Source of the DNA: Kurthia massiliensis
Lineage (GTDB): Bacteria; Bacillota; Bacilli; Bacillales_A; Planococcaceae
Assembly (NCBI RefSeq): GCF_000285555.1
Contig: NZ_HE610997.1
Coordinates: 393,716 to 457,715, forward strand
Direction: 5' to 3'
DNA: 64,000 nt
The stretch's first letter is position 1. Every line of letters begins with the position of its first letter. Shown piece by piece: positions 38,129-48,260 of the stretch. The notes under the pieces are model-generated. The model searched no databases and had not been told where the DNA came from. It saw nothing but the letters and a program-made list of their open reading frames with translations. The translations under genes and the position numbers were made by a program.

Positions 38129-38355
38129 TCGTATGATTAGCTTCCGCGGTTCCACCCTAGTTGGTTATCCAGTTGATAACCCTCTCTAATCGGATAACGG
38201 CCGATTCCGTTTTCCCCTACTAAGAAAAAACTGTTCGAAGAAAAACCTCGCGAGTGTTATTCACTAATTCACATTATAAGAAAACTTTCAGCCACGATTT
38301 TCTCTCTCTTTAAAATGCGTCCGAATTAGCTACTTGCTCGGTCATAGGTGTTGTT
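38085..38355 (-). promoter_or_regulatory. T-box riboswitch leader of hisS-aspS
   Basis: This fills most of the 485-base gap between hisS and the amidase gene. The T-box core CTAGGGTGGAACCGCGG is at 38160-38144. Stem I starts ACCTATGACCGAG with a following AAGTA element (about 38349-38330) and closes with CTCGCGAGGT. In the specifier region the RNA reads GAATAACACTCG, giving CAC (His, 38256-38254) and overlapping AAC as candidates. His is favoured from gene identity, but I cannot fix the frame from sequence alone. Confidence 0.88.
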
Positions 38356-38377
38356 AAATAATTTCAGATTACTTCAT

Positions 38378-38406
38378 ATCATAATCAGAAAAAGAGTTCA
38401 TGTCAA
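38378..38406 (-). promoter_or_regulatory. Sigma-A promoter of hisS-aspS
   Basis: TTGACA (38406-38401), 17 bases, TATGAT (38383-38378) on the minus strand. Confidence 0.88.
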
Positions 38407-38420
38407 CTTTTTCTGAAATA

Positions 38421-38452
38421 TTACATGTGTTTCGTTCGTGTCAAACATGTAA
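38421..38452. repeat. Inverted repeat between hisS promoter and amidase gene
   Basis: TTACATGT (38421-38428) and ACATGTAA (38445-38452) are perfect arms separated by 16 bases. It lies upstream of the amidase gene and 15 bases before the hisS -35 box, so it could be an operator for either gene. No protein is known. Confidence 0.4.
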
Positions 38453-38518
38453 CAAATTTGAAATTTACTAGCTTTTTGATATCGAGTACTTATACAATAA
38501 ACTTAAAGGAGGAAGATC

Positions 38519-39892
38519 ATGGGTAAAAATTTATCAAAATTCATGTTATTTATGATCGCTGGCGTGCTTGCCATTTCAACGATCATCTTTTCTAACCCAG
38601 GAACTTCGAGTGCAGCGTCTACTACTTATAAAACGACTGACTCATTAAATGTCCGCATTGGTCCTGGTGTTAAATATTCGAAAGTAGCAACGCTTAAAAA
38701 AGGTACGGTTGTAACAAAAGTAAAGTCTAGTGGGAATTGGATGCAAGTGAAATATAACACTTCTAAAGTTGGCTGGGTAAACGCCAAATATTTAAAAGCT
38801 GTAACAACTGTAACAGCGACAGCTCCTGCAAAAACAACTTATTACTATGTCACAGAACCGACTGGTCTTAACATGCGCGCTTCTTATAGCGTAACTGCTA
38901 AAAAAGTAGGCGTTACTGTACCTTATGGTGCAAAAGTAAAAATCAAAAAAGTAGCAAAAAACGGCTGGATTCAAGTAACTTACGGCGGTAAAACAGGTTG
39001 GATTAGTGCCGATGAAGTATACGGATTCAAATCAACAACAAATATTACATTTACAGCAAGTGCTCCTTCAGAATTAACTTACGTATTAGTACATGATGAT
39101 ATGAACGTACGTAGCTTACCATCAACAGTAGCTCCTAAATTAGGTACTGTAACTGAAGGTTATGCAGCACGTATTTTACGTGTTTCAAACACAAACTGGG
39201 CTGAAGTACAATATAGCGATTCACAAAAAGGTTGGATTTCTTTAAAAACTTCTGACACATCAACAACAACGGAAGAACCACAACAAGTATCAGAACCTGT
39301 ATCAGCTTCTTTAAGCGGTATTAAAATCGTCGTTGACGCTGGTCACGGTGGTTCAGATCCAGGTGCTGTCGGTAAAGATTTAAACGGTAATAAAATTAGT
39401 GAAGCAACATTAGCATTAAAATCTGCACAAGTATTAAAAGCAAAAATTGAATCATTAGGCGGTACAGTTTACATGACACGCTCTGGTTCAGGTGCTTTAT
39501 CATCAAACAAAAAAACTGACTTAGGTTTACGTGCAAAAGAAGCTGCAAAAAAAGGTGCAAATGCTTTCATTAGTATCCACTACAACTCAGCTGTTTCTAC
39601 AGCACAAGGTGTTGAAACACTTTACTACCAATCAACTTCTAAAAAATTCGCAAACACAATCCATGAAAACATGATTGATGCGATTCAAGAAGAATATCCA
39701 TCAGTAAAAGATCGTAAGTTAAAATACCAAAACGTTATGGTATTACGTGAAAACTCAGTATTCGCGACATTAGTTGAATTAGGCTTCATGTCTAACCCAA
39801 CAGAATTATCTCGCGTTAACACTGACAAGTATCGTCAAACTGTTGCAGAAGGTATTACAAACGGTATTATCGAATTCTACGGTCGTGATTAA
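38519..39892 (+). CDS. Secreted N-acetylmuramoyl-L-alanine amidase with three SH3b domains
   Basis: 457 residues. Signal peptide (about 1-33, LFMIAGVLAISTIIFS, cleavage near SSAAS). Three bacterial SH3 domains follow (about 35-95, 107-167, 187-247; each with a LNVRxGP-like or MNVRSLP-like strand), then an amidase_3 catalytic domain (about 267-455) with zinc/catalytic motifs VVDAGHGGSDPGAVG, SIHYNSAV and TLVELGFMSN. It should cut the peptide from glycan in peptidoglycan, targeted to the wall by the SH3b domains. B. subtilis has a similar gene (yrvJ) at this locus. AAAGGAGG precedes ATG. Confidence 0.93.
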   Translation: MGKNLSKFMLFMIAGVLAISTIIFSNPGTSSAASTTYKTTDSLNVRIGPGVKYSKVATLKKGTVVTKVKSSGNWMQVKYNTSKVGWVNAKYLKAVTTVTATAPAKTTYYYVTEPTGLNMRASYSVTAKKVGVTVPYGAKVKIKKVAKNGWIQVTYGGKTGWISADEVYGFKSTTNITFTASAPSELTYVLVHDDMNVRSLPSTVAPKLGTVTEGYAARILRVSNTNWAEVQYSDSQKGWISLKTSDTSTTTEEPQQVSEPVSASLSGIKIVVDAGHGGSDPGAVGKDLNGNKISEATLALKSAQVLKAKIESLGGTVYMTRSGSGALSSNKKTDLGLRAKEAAKKGANAFISIHYNSAVSTAQGVETLYYQSTSKKFANTIHENMIDAIQEEYPSVKDRKLKYQNVMVLRENSVFATLVELGFMSNPTELSRVNTDKYRQTVAEGITNGIIEFYGRD

Positions 39893-39894
39893 TG

Positions 39895-39927
39895 AAAAGA
39901 GCTGCGCTTCGGCGTAGCTTTTTTTTT
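39895..39927 (+). terminator. Terminator after the amidase gene
   Basis: AGCTGCG cttcgg-type loop CGTAGCT, then nine T on the plus strand. Confidence 0.85.
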
Positions 39928-39931
39928 GCAT

Positions 39932-39967
39932 AAAAAAGAGGCCTCGCATGAAGCGGACCTCTTTTTT
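39932..39967 (-). terminator. Terminator after dtd
   Basis: AAAAAAGAGG and CCTCTTTTTT arms with inner CGC/GCG pairing, two bases from the dtd stop. Symmetric, so it may work in both directions. Confidence 0.83.
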
Positions 39968-39968
39968 G

Positions 39969-40415
39969 TTATTTCGCTGGTGAATCAAAAATAATCGTAA
40001 CCGGACCGTCATTTACAAGTGACACGTCCATCATCGCACCAAAGATACCTGTTTGGACTTCTAAGCCCTCTTTACGTAGTGCCTCGTTAAAGTATTCCCA
40101 TAAAGGCTCCGAGTGCTCTGGACGCGATGCTGCGGTAAAGCTTGGGCGATTACCTTTTTTCGTATCCGCATATAACGTAAATTGAGAAACTGATAAAATC
40201 GCACCGCCATGTTCTTTAATCGCGATGTTCATTTTGCCTGCTTCATCTTCCCAAATTCGCGTTTTCGCAATTTTACTCGCTAAGTAATCTGCATCCGCTT
40301 CCGTATCGCCATGTGTAATACCGACAAGTAATACGTATCCTTTATCAATTTGACCTGTTACTTGTCCATCGACAGTAACAGAAGCTTGTTTACTACGTTG
40401 TAATACGACTCTCAC
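39969..40415 (-). CDS. dtd: D-aminoacyl-tRNA deacylase
   Basis: 148 residues from GTG at 40415 ([17 protein letters not shown]), with GGGAG eight bases upstream; a TTG at 40421 is too close. Removes D-amino acids and glycine mischarged on tRNA. The two cross-subunit motifs SQFTLYAD and [12 protein letters not shown] (GPVT-type) are present. Directly downstream of relA (14-base gap), as in B. subtilis relA-dtd. Confidence 0.95.
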   Translation of the reverse strand: MRVVLQRSKQASVTVDGQVTGQIDKGYVLLVGITHGDTEADADYLASKIAKTRIWEDEAGKMNIAIKEHGGAILSVSQFTLYADTKKGNRPSFTAASRPEHSEPLWEYFNEALRKEGLEVQTGIFGAMMDVSLVNDGPVTIIFDSPAK

Positions 40416-40429
40416 GTTCAAGACTCCCT

Positions 40430-42622
40430 TTAGTTGTTCACACGTTGTACAGAATAAATATCTGGAATTTGTTTAATACGATCGACAACTTTATATAAAT
40501 GTTGAATGTTATTAATTTGTAATGTTAAATGTACTGTTGCAATTTTATCGCGATCTGCACGACCATTCACAGCACTAATTTGTGTTTTTGCTTCATTCAC
40601 AATTTGCATCACGTCTGTAATTAACGCTGGACGGTCGAAACCAGTCACTTCGATATCAACTGCGTACAGTTTATTATCGTTTTCTGCATAGCTCCATTCA
40701 ACGTCAATTAAACGTTCTTTTTCTGTCGCTGCTTGTACGTTCGGACAATCTGCGCGGTGAACAGATACGCCGCGGCCCTTCGTAATAAAGCCGACGATAT
40801 CATCCCCTGGTACTGGACGGCAACAACGAGATAGACGAATCAATAAGTTTTCTAAACCACGAACGACGACGCCAGTTTCTGTTGGCTTCGTATCTTCAGG
40901 TTTTTCCATCTCTTTCGTAATTTTTTCAAGCGCCTCTTGAGAATCACGCTCTTTACGAATACGCTCTGCTAGACGATTAACGACTTGTAGCGCCGTCATA
41001 CCGTTAAATCCAACAGCTGCGATTAAATCATCTGCAGATTGATAGTTGAATTTTTCACATGCACGTTTGAAGTTTTCTGGTGTTAATACTTCTTCACGAT
41101 CGAAGCCTTGTTCGATAATTTCTTTTTCAATCATTTCGCGGCCTTTATTGACGTTATCTTCACGCGCTTGCTTTTTAAAGAACTGTTTAATTTTATGTTT
41201 TGCTTGTGACGATTGTGCAATGCTTAACCAATCGCGGCTCGGGCCGAACGATTGTTTTGAAGTAATGACTTCGACGATATCGCCTGTTTCAAGTGGCGTA
41301 TCAAGCGGTACCATTTTACCGTTTACTTTCGCACCGATTGTACGGTTCCCAATTTCTGAGTGAACACGGTATGCAAAGTCAATCGGTACAGAACCCGCTG
41401 GTAATTCTAATACGTCACCTTTAGGAGAAAATACGTATACCATATCTGAGAATAAATCGAATTTCAATGATTCCATAAACTCTTCCGCATCATTTGAGAC
41501 GCTTTGGAATTCTAAAATTTCACGGAACCACGTTAATTTACTATCAATGTCCGATTTTTCAGTTGCTGCATTTTTACCTTCTTTATAAGCCCAGTGTGCC
41601 GCAACCCCGTACTCTGCAATGTTATGCATTTCATTCGTACGAATTTGGACTTCTAGCGGATCCCCGTAAGGTCCAATGACTGTTGTATGCAATGATTGAT
41701 ATAAGTTTTGTTTCGGCATAGCGATATAGTCTTTAAAACGCCCTGGCATTGGCTTCCATAACGTATGAACGATACCGAGTACCGCATAACAATCTTTAAT
41801 GCTATCGACGAGTACGCGAATCGCTAACAAATCATAAATTTCATTAAATTGTTTATGTTGTGACTGCATTTTTTTATAAATGCTATAAATATGTTTTGGA
41901 CGGCCTGATAATTCAGCTTGAATATCAACATCGCCTAATTGACCATGAATTTCGTCCATCACGTTTTTCAAATAAGCTTCACGTTCTGTACGTTTACGCT
42001 TCATTAAATTCACGATACGGTAATATTGTTGGGGATTTAAATACCGAAGCGCTGTATCTTCTAATTCCCATTTAATTGCAGAAATCCCCAGACGGTGTGC
42101 AAGTGGTGCAAAAATCTCAAGCGTCTCTTTTGAAATACGACGTTGTTTTTCAACGGGTAAATGTTTTAATGTACGCATATTGTGCAGACGGTCTGCCAAT
42201 TTAATTAAAATAACACGAATGTCTTGTGCCATTGCGACAAACATTTTACGATGATTTTCTGCTTGTTGTTCTTTTTTTGATTTATATTTAATTTTGCCGA
42301 GCTTTGTCACGCCATCGACAAGCATTGCAACTTCCTCACCAAATTGTTCAACAAGGTCGTCACGTGTTACTTCCGTGTCCTCAACGACGTCATGCAAGAA
42401 GCCCGCGGAGACCGTTTCCGGGTCCATTTGTAAGTCGGCTAAAATACCGGCTACTTGTACGGGGTGCACAATATAAGGCTCTCCTGAACTACGGAATTGT
42501 TCCTTATGCGCCTCTCTCGCTAGCTCATATGCGCGTCGCACAAAATCGACATGTTCCTCATTCATGTAAGAAGCTAGTATGTCAAACACTTCTTCTGCTG
42601 TCATTACTTGATCTTTCGCCAT
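40430..42622 (-). CDS. relA: Bifunctional (p)ppGpp synthetase/hydrolase Rel
   Basis: 730 residues. HD hydrolase domain (about 45-200) with intact HDVVEDT, synthetase domain (about 235-350, [13 protein letters not shown]), TGS domain (about 390-450, [17 protein letters not shown]), helical and zinc-finger region with [16 protein letters not shown], and a C-terminal ACT domain. Both catalytic halves look complete, as in the long Rel of Bacillota, so it should make and degrade the alarmone. AGGGTGG lies before ATG. Confidence 0.96.
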   Translation of the reverse strand: MAKDQVMTAEEVFDILASYMNEEHVDFVRRAYELAREAHKEQFRSSGEPYIVHPVQVAGILADLQMDPETVSAGFLHDVVEDTEVTRDDLVEQFGEEVAMLVDGVTKLGKIKYKSKKEQQAENHRKMFVAMAQDIRVILIKLADRLHNMRTLKHLPVEKQRRISKETLEIFAPLAHRLGISAIKWELEDTALRYLNPQQYYRIVNLMKRKRTEREAYLKNVMDEIHGQLGDVDIQAELSGRPKHIYSIYKKMQSQHKQFNEIYDLLAIRVLVDSIKDCYAVLGIVHTLWKPMPGRFKDYIAMPKQNLYQSLHTTVIGPYGDPLEVQIRTNEMHNIAEYGVAAHWAYKEGKNAATEKSDIDSKLTWFREILEFQSVSNDAEEFMESLKFDLFSDMVYVFSPKGDVLELPAGSVPIDFAYRVHSEIGNRTIGAKVNGKMVPLDTPLETGDIVEVITSKQSFGPSRDWLSIAQSSQAKHKIKQFFKKQAREDNVNKGREMIEKEIIEQGFDREEVLTPENFKRACEKFNYQSADDLIAAVGFNGMTALQVVNRLAERIRKERDSQEALEKITKEMEKPEDTKPTETGVVVRGLENLLIRLSRCCRPVPGDDIVGFITKGRGVSVHRADCPNVQAATEKERLIDVEWSYAENDNKLYAVDIEVTGFDRPALITDVMQIVNEAKTQISAVNGRADRDKIATVHLTLQINNIQHLYKVVDRIKQIPDIYSVQRVNN

Positions 42623-42831
42623 GTTTAGCCCACCCTATTTCGATAATTTTTCCGATAAAGATATAACAATAATTGTATTAAATAACGGGCTATTTTGTAA
42701 AGCTAATTTACTTTAAATTCACTTTACATCAAATAGATATAGCTAAATAGTGACGCATTTTTAAATAAGCTTGTTTTTTCGCCACAAATTGAGACAAAAA
42801 AAGGAATGACGTAAAAGATTTTTATAATAAC

Positions 42832-42875
42832 AAAAAAAGCCGCTCCCATTGCAGTTGCAATGAGAACGACTTTTA
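42832..42875 (-). terminator. Terminator after apt
   Basis: GTCGTTCTCATTGCA / TGCAATGGGAGCGGC arms on the minus strand (15 pairs with G-U), then seven T. Separates apt from relA. The rest of 42623-42831 is AT-rich spacer with no gene seen. Confidence 0.88.
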
Positions 42876-42885
42876 CATATAAGGC

Positions 42886-43398
42886 CTAGTATTCCATTAA
42901 TGTGAAAACATCGTAGCCTTCGATTTTTTTACGACCTTCAAGTTCCATTAATTCGATTAAGAATGCGCAGCCTACTACTTCGCCACCTAATTTTTCGATT
43001 AATTTAATTGTCGCTTCAACTGTACCGCCAGTTGCAAGTAAATCGTCAACGATTAATACTTTTTGACCTGGTTTTACAGCGTCTTTGTGCATTGTTAAAG
43101 TATCTTTACCATATTCTAAACCGTAGTCTTCTGAAATGACTTCGCGTGGTAGTTTACCTGGTTTACGTACTGGTGCAAAACCGATTTCTAAAGCGTAAGC
43201 TACAGGGCAACCTGTAATAAAGCCGCGCGCTTCAGGACCGACGATTAATTCAGCGCCTACTTTTTTCGCATATTCAACAATTTGGTCAGTTGCATATTTG
43301 TATGCAGGGCCGTTATCCATGATTGTTGTAATATCTTTAAATGAAACGCCTTCTTTTGGCCAGTTTTCAACGACCGATACGTATTGTTTTAAATCCAT
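42886..43398 (-). CDS. apt: Adenine phosphoribosyltransferase
   Basis: 170 residues. Adenine salvage to AMP. PRPP-binding motif [16 protein letters not shown] and the N-terminal [17 protein letters not shown] are typical. Its ATG overlaps the recJ stop (TAATG) and its AGGAGG lies within the recJ 3' end, so its translation is coupled to recJ; intron splicing in recJ could therefore influence apt. Followed by a strong terminator. Confidence 0.96.
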   Translation of the reverse strand: MDLKQYVSVVENWPKEGVSFKDITTIMDNGPAYKYATDQIVEYAKKVGAELIVGPEARGFITGCPVAYALEIGFAPVRKPGKLPREVISEDYGLEYGKDTLTMHKDAVKPGQKVLIVDDLLATGGTVEATIKLIEKLGGEVVGCAFLIELMELEGRKKIEGYDVFTLMEY

Positions 43399-45469
43399 TA
43401 TAAATGTTCCTCCTCAGAAACTGTCTGATGAAGTCTTTCATCAAACCACTGTCTTAAATCTGTATATGGTGCATACAACAGCGTTTTTTCTAACGCAAGT
43501 TGTTGCGTTCGCTCTTTGTAGATTGCAGCGGATGTTAAATCTCGCTTTGGTGGGCTATCTACAATTTTAGCAAGTCCGTTCTCTATTGTAACAAATTCAA
43601 GCTCAAAAAACACCTGTGTCATGAAAATTAGCATTGCTCTACTCCAACCTTTATGCTTTGCTAAATTATTCAAATTTTGGTGTAAATGGAACTCTCGTCG
43701 ACTACGTAAAAATCTGTAATACCATGCAAATTGCTCTTTTGTCGGCATTCCATCGAATAAATGGGAGTCTGAAACGTAAAAATGCGCATAAATTCTTTCC
43801 AGTTTTTTAATGCGTAAAACGTGCTCTAACTGTTGAACATTTTGTGGCAAGTCTAATAAAACAATATATTTTTGATATAGATCAGCCGAATCTTCTTCGT
43901 TGAAATAATGAATATGAGATGAAATGACACTTGCATAGTGCGCAATTGTCTCTTTTCGGAACGCTAAAAACGTCGTTTCTGTCGCATCAATTTTCGCCAA
44001 CCATTGCGAAATTTTGTGCCCACCACGAATATCGAACAATTGCCATGCATCTGTATGAACATCTTGTAATATAAACTGTGGTTTTTTACGACCGTTCCAT
44101 TCATTAATTTGAATATCTCCTGCAAATGAAATATCAATACCTTGCGTTAGTTCATCTGCTAAATACCCTTTGTGGAAACCGACCGCATCGATAAAATGAT
44201 CGTGCTTCCCAATTTCCATTTTAATATGGTCTTCATTGGCACCAATTTTACGCATCGTTTTAATGTGTAAATTTTGTAGGCCGTATAATGGCTTTTCAAA
44301 TGACATGCCAAAAGGTGATAGCTTTTTCAAATCTTCAAGTGCAGCTAAATCAATTTCTTCAATATTTAACGGGATATCGATTTCTAATACAGGTGTTAAA
44401 TCTTCTTCCGTCAAACAAACCATTGCTTGCTCGTGCAGACGACGACGTAGTTCATCGACATCGTTCATATCAAGTGTCATACCAGCTGCCATCGGGTGTC
44501 CACCGAACGCTGGTAAAATATCACGATTTTGATCTAGTTCCGCATACATATTAAATCCTTCAATACTACGCGCTGAACCTTTTGCAATTCCTTTTTCACG
44601 ATCGATTGTTAATACGATTGTAGGACGATAATATTTTTCTACGAGACGAGAGGCAACAATACCGACGACGCCTGCATTCCAACCTTCACCAGCGACAACG
44701 AGCACGCGGGATTGTCCGATAGCTTCTACCGTTTCGACCATCTCTACTGCTTGTTCTGTAATGTCTGCAACGAGGTCTTGTCGTTCTTTATTTCGTTCGT
44801 TTAAGTAGTTCGCCATATGCATCGCTTCGGTGCTGTCTTCCGCTAATAAAAAATCAACAGCTGGTGCCGCTTCGCCTAATCGACCGAGTGCATTTAATCG
44901 TGGTCCGAAGCCAAAGCCAATCGTTTGTTCATCAATATCGTGTAATTCTGTGCCAGTAACTGTCGCAAGTGCGCGAATCGCTTCACGTGGGTTTGAACGC
45001 ATACGCGCTAACCCTTGAATAACGAAATAACGATTTTCATCGACAAGCGGTACTAAGTCAGCTACCGTACCGATTGCCACGACATCATATAACTGCTCTG
45101 GAATAGAACCGTACAATGCTTGCGCGACTTTAAATGCAACACCAACGCCTGCTAATTCGCCAAATGGATACTGTCCTTCTGGGTGTCTCGGATGAATAAT
45201 AAAATCGGCGTTCGGTAATTGTTTACCAGGCTCATGGTGATCGGTCACAATGACGTCAACGCCTAGTTCTTTCACTGCCGCAATTGGTCCATTCCCTGCA
45301 ATACCGTTATCGACCGTAATAATTAAATCAGCGCCATCTGCGGCAATTTCACGGAATAATTCTTCATTCGGGCCATAACCATGTTTAAAACGATTCGGAA
45401 TAACGTGCTCAACGAGTGCACCTAAATCGGTTAATACCGTTTTCATCACTGTTGAACTCGTAATACCAT
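43398..45469 (-). CDS. recJ: RecJ single-stranded-DNA exonuclease, exon 2
   Basis: Codes for the last 690 residues of RecJ (781 in total when joined to 48534-48261). The first two bases complete an Asp codon begun in exon 1, giving [18 protein letters not shown] across the junction. The DHH motif IVTDHHEPG, the DHHA1 domain ([22 protein letters not shown]), an OB fold, and the Bacillus-type C-terminal domain are intact with no stops. RecJ degrades single-stranded DNA 5'-3' in repair and recombination. An in-frame ORF extends into the intron to a GTG at 45515, but this part is not RecJ-like. Confidence 0.92.
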
Positions 45470-45516
45470 ATAGTGATAGGTAAACATTTGATATAATCTC
45501 CAGCTTTTCCCCCACT
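45470..45516 (-). other. Group II intron domain VI with branch-point A
   Basis: On the minus strand AGTGGGGG pairs with CCT-A-TCACT, leaving one unpaired A at 45477, eight bases from the 3' splice site. This is the expected position of the lariat branch point. Confidence 0.75.
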
Positions 45517-45553
45517 TCACACCGTGCGTGAGACTTTCACCTCACACGGCGTT
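45517..45553 (-). other. Group II intron domain V
   Basis: CCGTGTGAG pairs with CTCAC-GC-ACGG around a GAAA-containing loop, leaving a two-base bulge, the classic catalytic hairpin. The lower strand reads CGCCG, so the triad may be CGC rather than AGC. Confidence 0.85.
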
Positions 45554-45632
45554 CCATCGAAAACTTCCAAAACTTTTGTAATCTACATAACTTAACAAGA
45601 TTCACTTATAAATAAATGTCTAATTGTCCAAA

Positions 45633-47516
45633 TTAGATTGTTATTGGTTCTAGTTCGAGTTTCTTTCGTAGCGTATTTAACTTATTTAACATTTTCGTAT
45701 TTGAGATTAAGAATTTATATTTCGAGATTGTATCTTCATCCTTAGCATGAATCAAAATATGAATGTCTTTATCAACTAAGCAAAGGTTCTTATATTCGTC
45801 AGTACCCCCTTGCAATCGAGGTACTTTATGATGACAATGCAACGTTAATGGATTTAATTCGTATCCTGTTACATGACATTTTCCTTTTTGTGCGCAATAC
45901 AATGCAATACGGTTATCATTATATTCAACACTTCTTTGAGGAATCGGATGTTCCATTAAAAATCGAAGTGATGCTATATCTATCGTTGAGAGGTTTTTAT
46001 GAATTTCTTCTCTACCCTCTTTTGTATATGCATTGACTACGTTCCGTTTCATCATTGGGCTTTTATGTTTAATGTATCCTATTGGAAGAAACGGTGCTTT
46101 AGCGATAAATCTAAGTTGTTTACTATTTCCGTATTCCTTTTTAATGAAATCTGATGTAATTACACCTGTTTTCTTAATGCGCCGTTTCATACGATGGTCT
46201 TTCAAACATGCATTTATCTCGTATGCAATGTTTCCCATATCTTCGGCTATCATTGTTGCAATACGGAAATATTGATGAAGTCCGATTACAGTTGAGTTGT
46301 ATAACGCTATCTTTCTAGCTTGGTCATTTGAGCCACTATCATAACGGATACCATTAATGATTTTCTTTAGATTCTTTTTGGTGCGCTGTATTGCTTTATC
46401 ACACATATGGCTTTTAACAACCCACTTGTTACCTTTAGGAATTAACTTCATTTTTATTCCTAAAAATTCCGAGTAATCCTTCTTAAGATTCACGATTTTG
46501 GATTTTTCTTCACTAATTTCTAAGCCTAACCTATCTTTTAACCATTTCTGGACTGCGATAAATAATCTTTTAGCATGATTATAGTTACTACAGAAGATTT
46601 TAAAGTCATCTGCGTATCGAACAATGTAACATTCTTTTAATCGCGTTTGCTTCAAAGCTTTGAACTGATTGCCTTTATCTGTGAAATTTCCCCTATCTTT
46701 ACGAATAATTATCTTTTCCTTAAAGACGGGTGTATTTTCCCACTGACTTTCAATCCATCTATCCAATTCATTGAGTACGATATTAGACAATAACGGAGAT
46801 AAAATACCTCCTTGTGGTGTTCCTTTATCATTATCAATGATTTGTCCGTTTGGCATTTTGATTTTAGCTTTTAGCATCTTAGAAATAATCGTGAGCAAGT
46901 TTTTGTCTCTTATCCCGATTGTCCACATTTGTTTTAATAACTTTTCATGTGATACGTGATCGAAGAACCCTTTTATATCAATGTCTATTACATATGACAT
47001 TTTAGAATTCTGCATTAATCGATAACTTTGGGCGATAGCATTCTCAACAGAACGATTTGGTCTAAAACCATGACTTCTTCCTGAGAATCTTGCTTCCACT
47101 ATCGGTTCAAGAACTTGCAATATACATTGTTGGACTATTCTATCCCAAATAGCTGGAATTCCTAATGGTCTCGTTTTTCCATTCGGCTTTGGTATTTCAA
47201 CTCGTCTAACTGCTTTCGGTTTATAATCTCGTAATTTGTTCTTGGCGTAAAGAATGAACTGTTCCTCTGTTAGCTTCGATACATGTTCGATTGTTCGACC
47301 ATCTACCCCTGCCGTTTTACTCCCAAGATTTTTCTTAATATTACGATACGCTAATTTAATGTTTTCGGGCGAACTAATTATCCCAATTAAATTTTTAAAA
47401 TTACTTCCTTTTGAACTTTGGTCATACAGCATATCAAATGTATCTTGCATACTGTAATATTCCGCATTTCTTAGTTTGGACTTTTTAACATGTTTTGCGA
47501 TTCGTGAATTTGCCAC
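45633..47516 (-). CDS. Group II intron reverse transcriptase/maturase with HNH endonuclease
   Basis: 627 residues from GTG at 47516 (ATG at 47522 is possible); the near-perfect site AAAGGGGGTGAT lies upstream. Reverse transcriptase domain about 50-360 with KTRPLGIPAIWDRIVQ, SHGFRPNRSVENAI, GTPQGGILSPLLSNIVL and active site YADD (about 301-304). Maturase domain X about 385-490, then a C-terminal HNH endonuclease (CHVTGYELNP, HCHHKVPRLQGGTDEYKNLC, ILIH). The protein helps the intron fold and splice and copies it into new DNA sites. The frame is intact. Confidence 0.95.
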   Translation of the reverse strand: MANSRIAKHVKKSKLRNAEYYSMQDTFDMLYDQSSKGSNFKNLIGIISSPENIKLAYRNIKKNLGSKTAGVDGRTIEHVSKLTEEQFILYAKNKLRDYKPKAVRRVEIPKPNGKTRPLGIPAIWDRIVQQCILQVLEPIVEARFSGRSHGFRPNRSVENAIAQSYRLMQNSKMSYVIDIDIKGFFDHVSHEKLLKQMWTIGIRDKNLLTIISKMLKAKIKMPNGQIIDNDKGTPQGGILSPLLSNIVLNELDRWIESQWENTPVFKEKIIIRKDRGNFTDKGNQFKALKQTRLKECYIVRYADDFKIFCSNYNHAKRLFIAVQKWLKDRLGLEISEEKSKIVNLKKDYSEFLGIKMKLIPKGNKWVVKSHMCDKAIQRTKKNLKKIINGIRYDSGSNDQARKIALYNSTVIGLHQYFRIATMIAEDMGNIAYEINACLKDHRMKRRIKKTGVITSDFIKKEYGNSKQLRFIAKAPFLPIGYIKHKSPMMKRNVVNAYTKEGREEIHKNLSTIDIASLRFLMEHPIPQRSVEYNDNRIALYCAQKGKCHVTGYELNPLTLHCHHKVPRLQGGTDEYKNLCLVDKDIHILIHAKDEDTISKYKFLISNTKMLNKLNTLRKKLELEPITI

Positions 47517-48260
47517 AGACATCACCCCCTTTCTCAAGTGGTGATTCTATTAGTCATACTCGAATCTGTGATTTGTTATGCATTTATAAGTCTTTGAAAG
47601 TTCCGACTAGAGCCTATCCCTCCACCGCTTATTATCACGGTTTCAAAGGTACTGTGACTCCACTCTCACGGTAGGTTAATCAGTTTTAATAGATTACTCC
47701 TTTATATACTGAACTGTTTCATAGGTAGGTTAATACCTCCACATCCTCCGCTTTCCACGTTCCGATTCCTTTATCCTTTCATATATCCTTAGGTTTCTCC
47801 TATAGTCCTGTATGCTGGAGCTTGCCTGTAACAAGCTATGGGCTTTCATAACGCCAGATTCTTACTTACCCACACATACGATGGCACTGCCACCCATTGC
47901 ATTTCTACAATGTCTACGTCTAGACCTGTACATTCAGAGATTCGTCAGTGCTTGTGCAGCACATTCTAACCATAGATATTTTATGGACTCCCGGCATATA
48001 GGACACACCATCTACCTCTAGACAGCTTTCGTGACTTACTGTGAATGAAAAGATTTTCACATTATAAGCTTACGGTATCTCTCTGCCGACTTCACCGAGC
48101 TTCATACTTCGCCATTTAACCTTAGCAAAAGCATGTCGGAGTATCAGAGCAGGCGTTTCAGGGCGTTACTCCATCATTCCACCTGTCAAGGAAATCAGTT
48201 CTCCTAAAGAATTTCGCAACTCTTTAGTGTCTAAGCTTTTCACTTAGAAACGTGTCGCAC

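Larger units (their letters stand above)
45470..48260 (-). mobile_element. Group II intron inserted in recJ
   Basis: A 2791-base intron on the same strand as recJ. It begins GTGCGAC (48260-48254), the group II 5' consensus. The 5' 744 bases (48260-47517) hold the structured domains I-III without a real gene; the reverse transcriptase lies in domain IV; domain V is at about 45553-45517 and domain VI at its end. It stops with AT at 45471-45470. Removing exactly this segment rejoins recJ in frame within the DADG motif. I could not assign the exon-binding sites with confidence. The intact long ORF suggests an active or recently active element. Confidence 0.93.

Noticed and set aside
45482-45515. 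N-terminal extension of the recJ 3' ORF starting at GTG 45515
   Set aside because: These codons lie in domain VI and the 3' end of the intron and show no RecJ similarity.
45633-47516. Reverse transcriptase gene as part of a retron or defence system
   Set aside because: The maturase domain, C-terminal HNH domain and flanking domain V/VI sequences identify a group II intron protein.
47812-48021. Small plus-strand ORF inside the intron
   Set aside because: It lies in the structured RNA domains, is antisense to the intron, and has no ribosome site or recognisable features.
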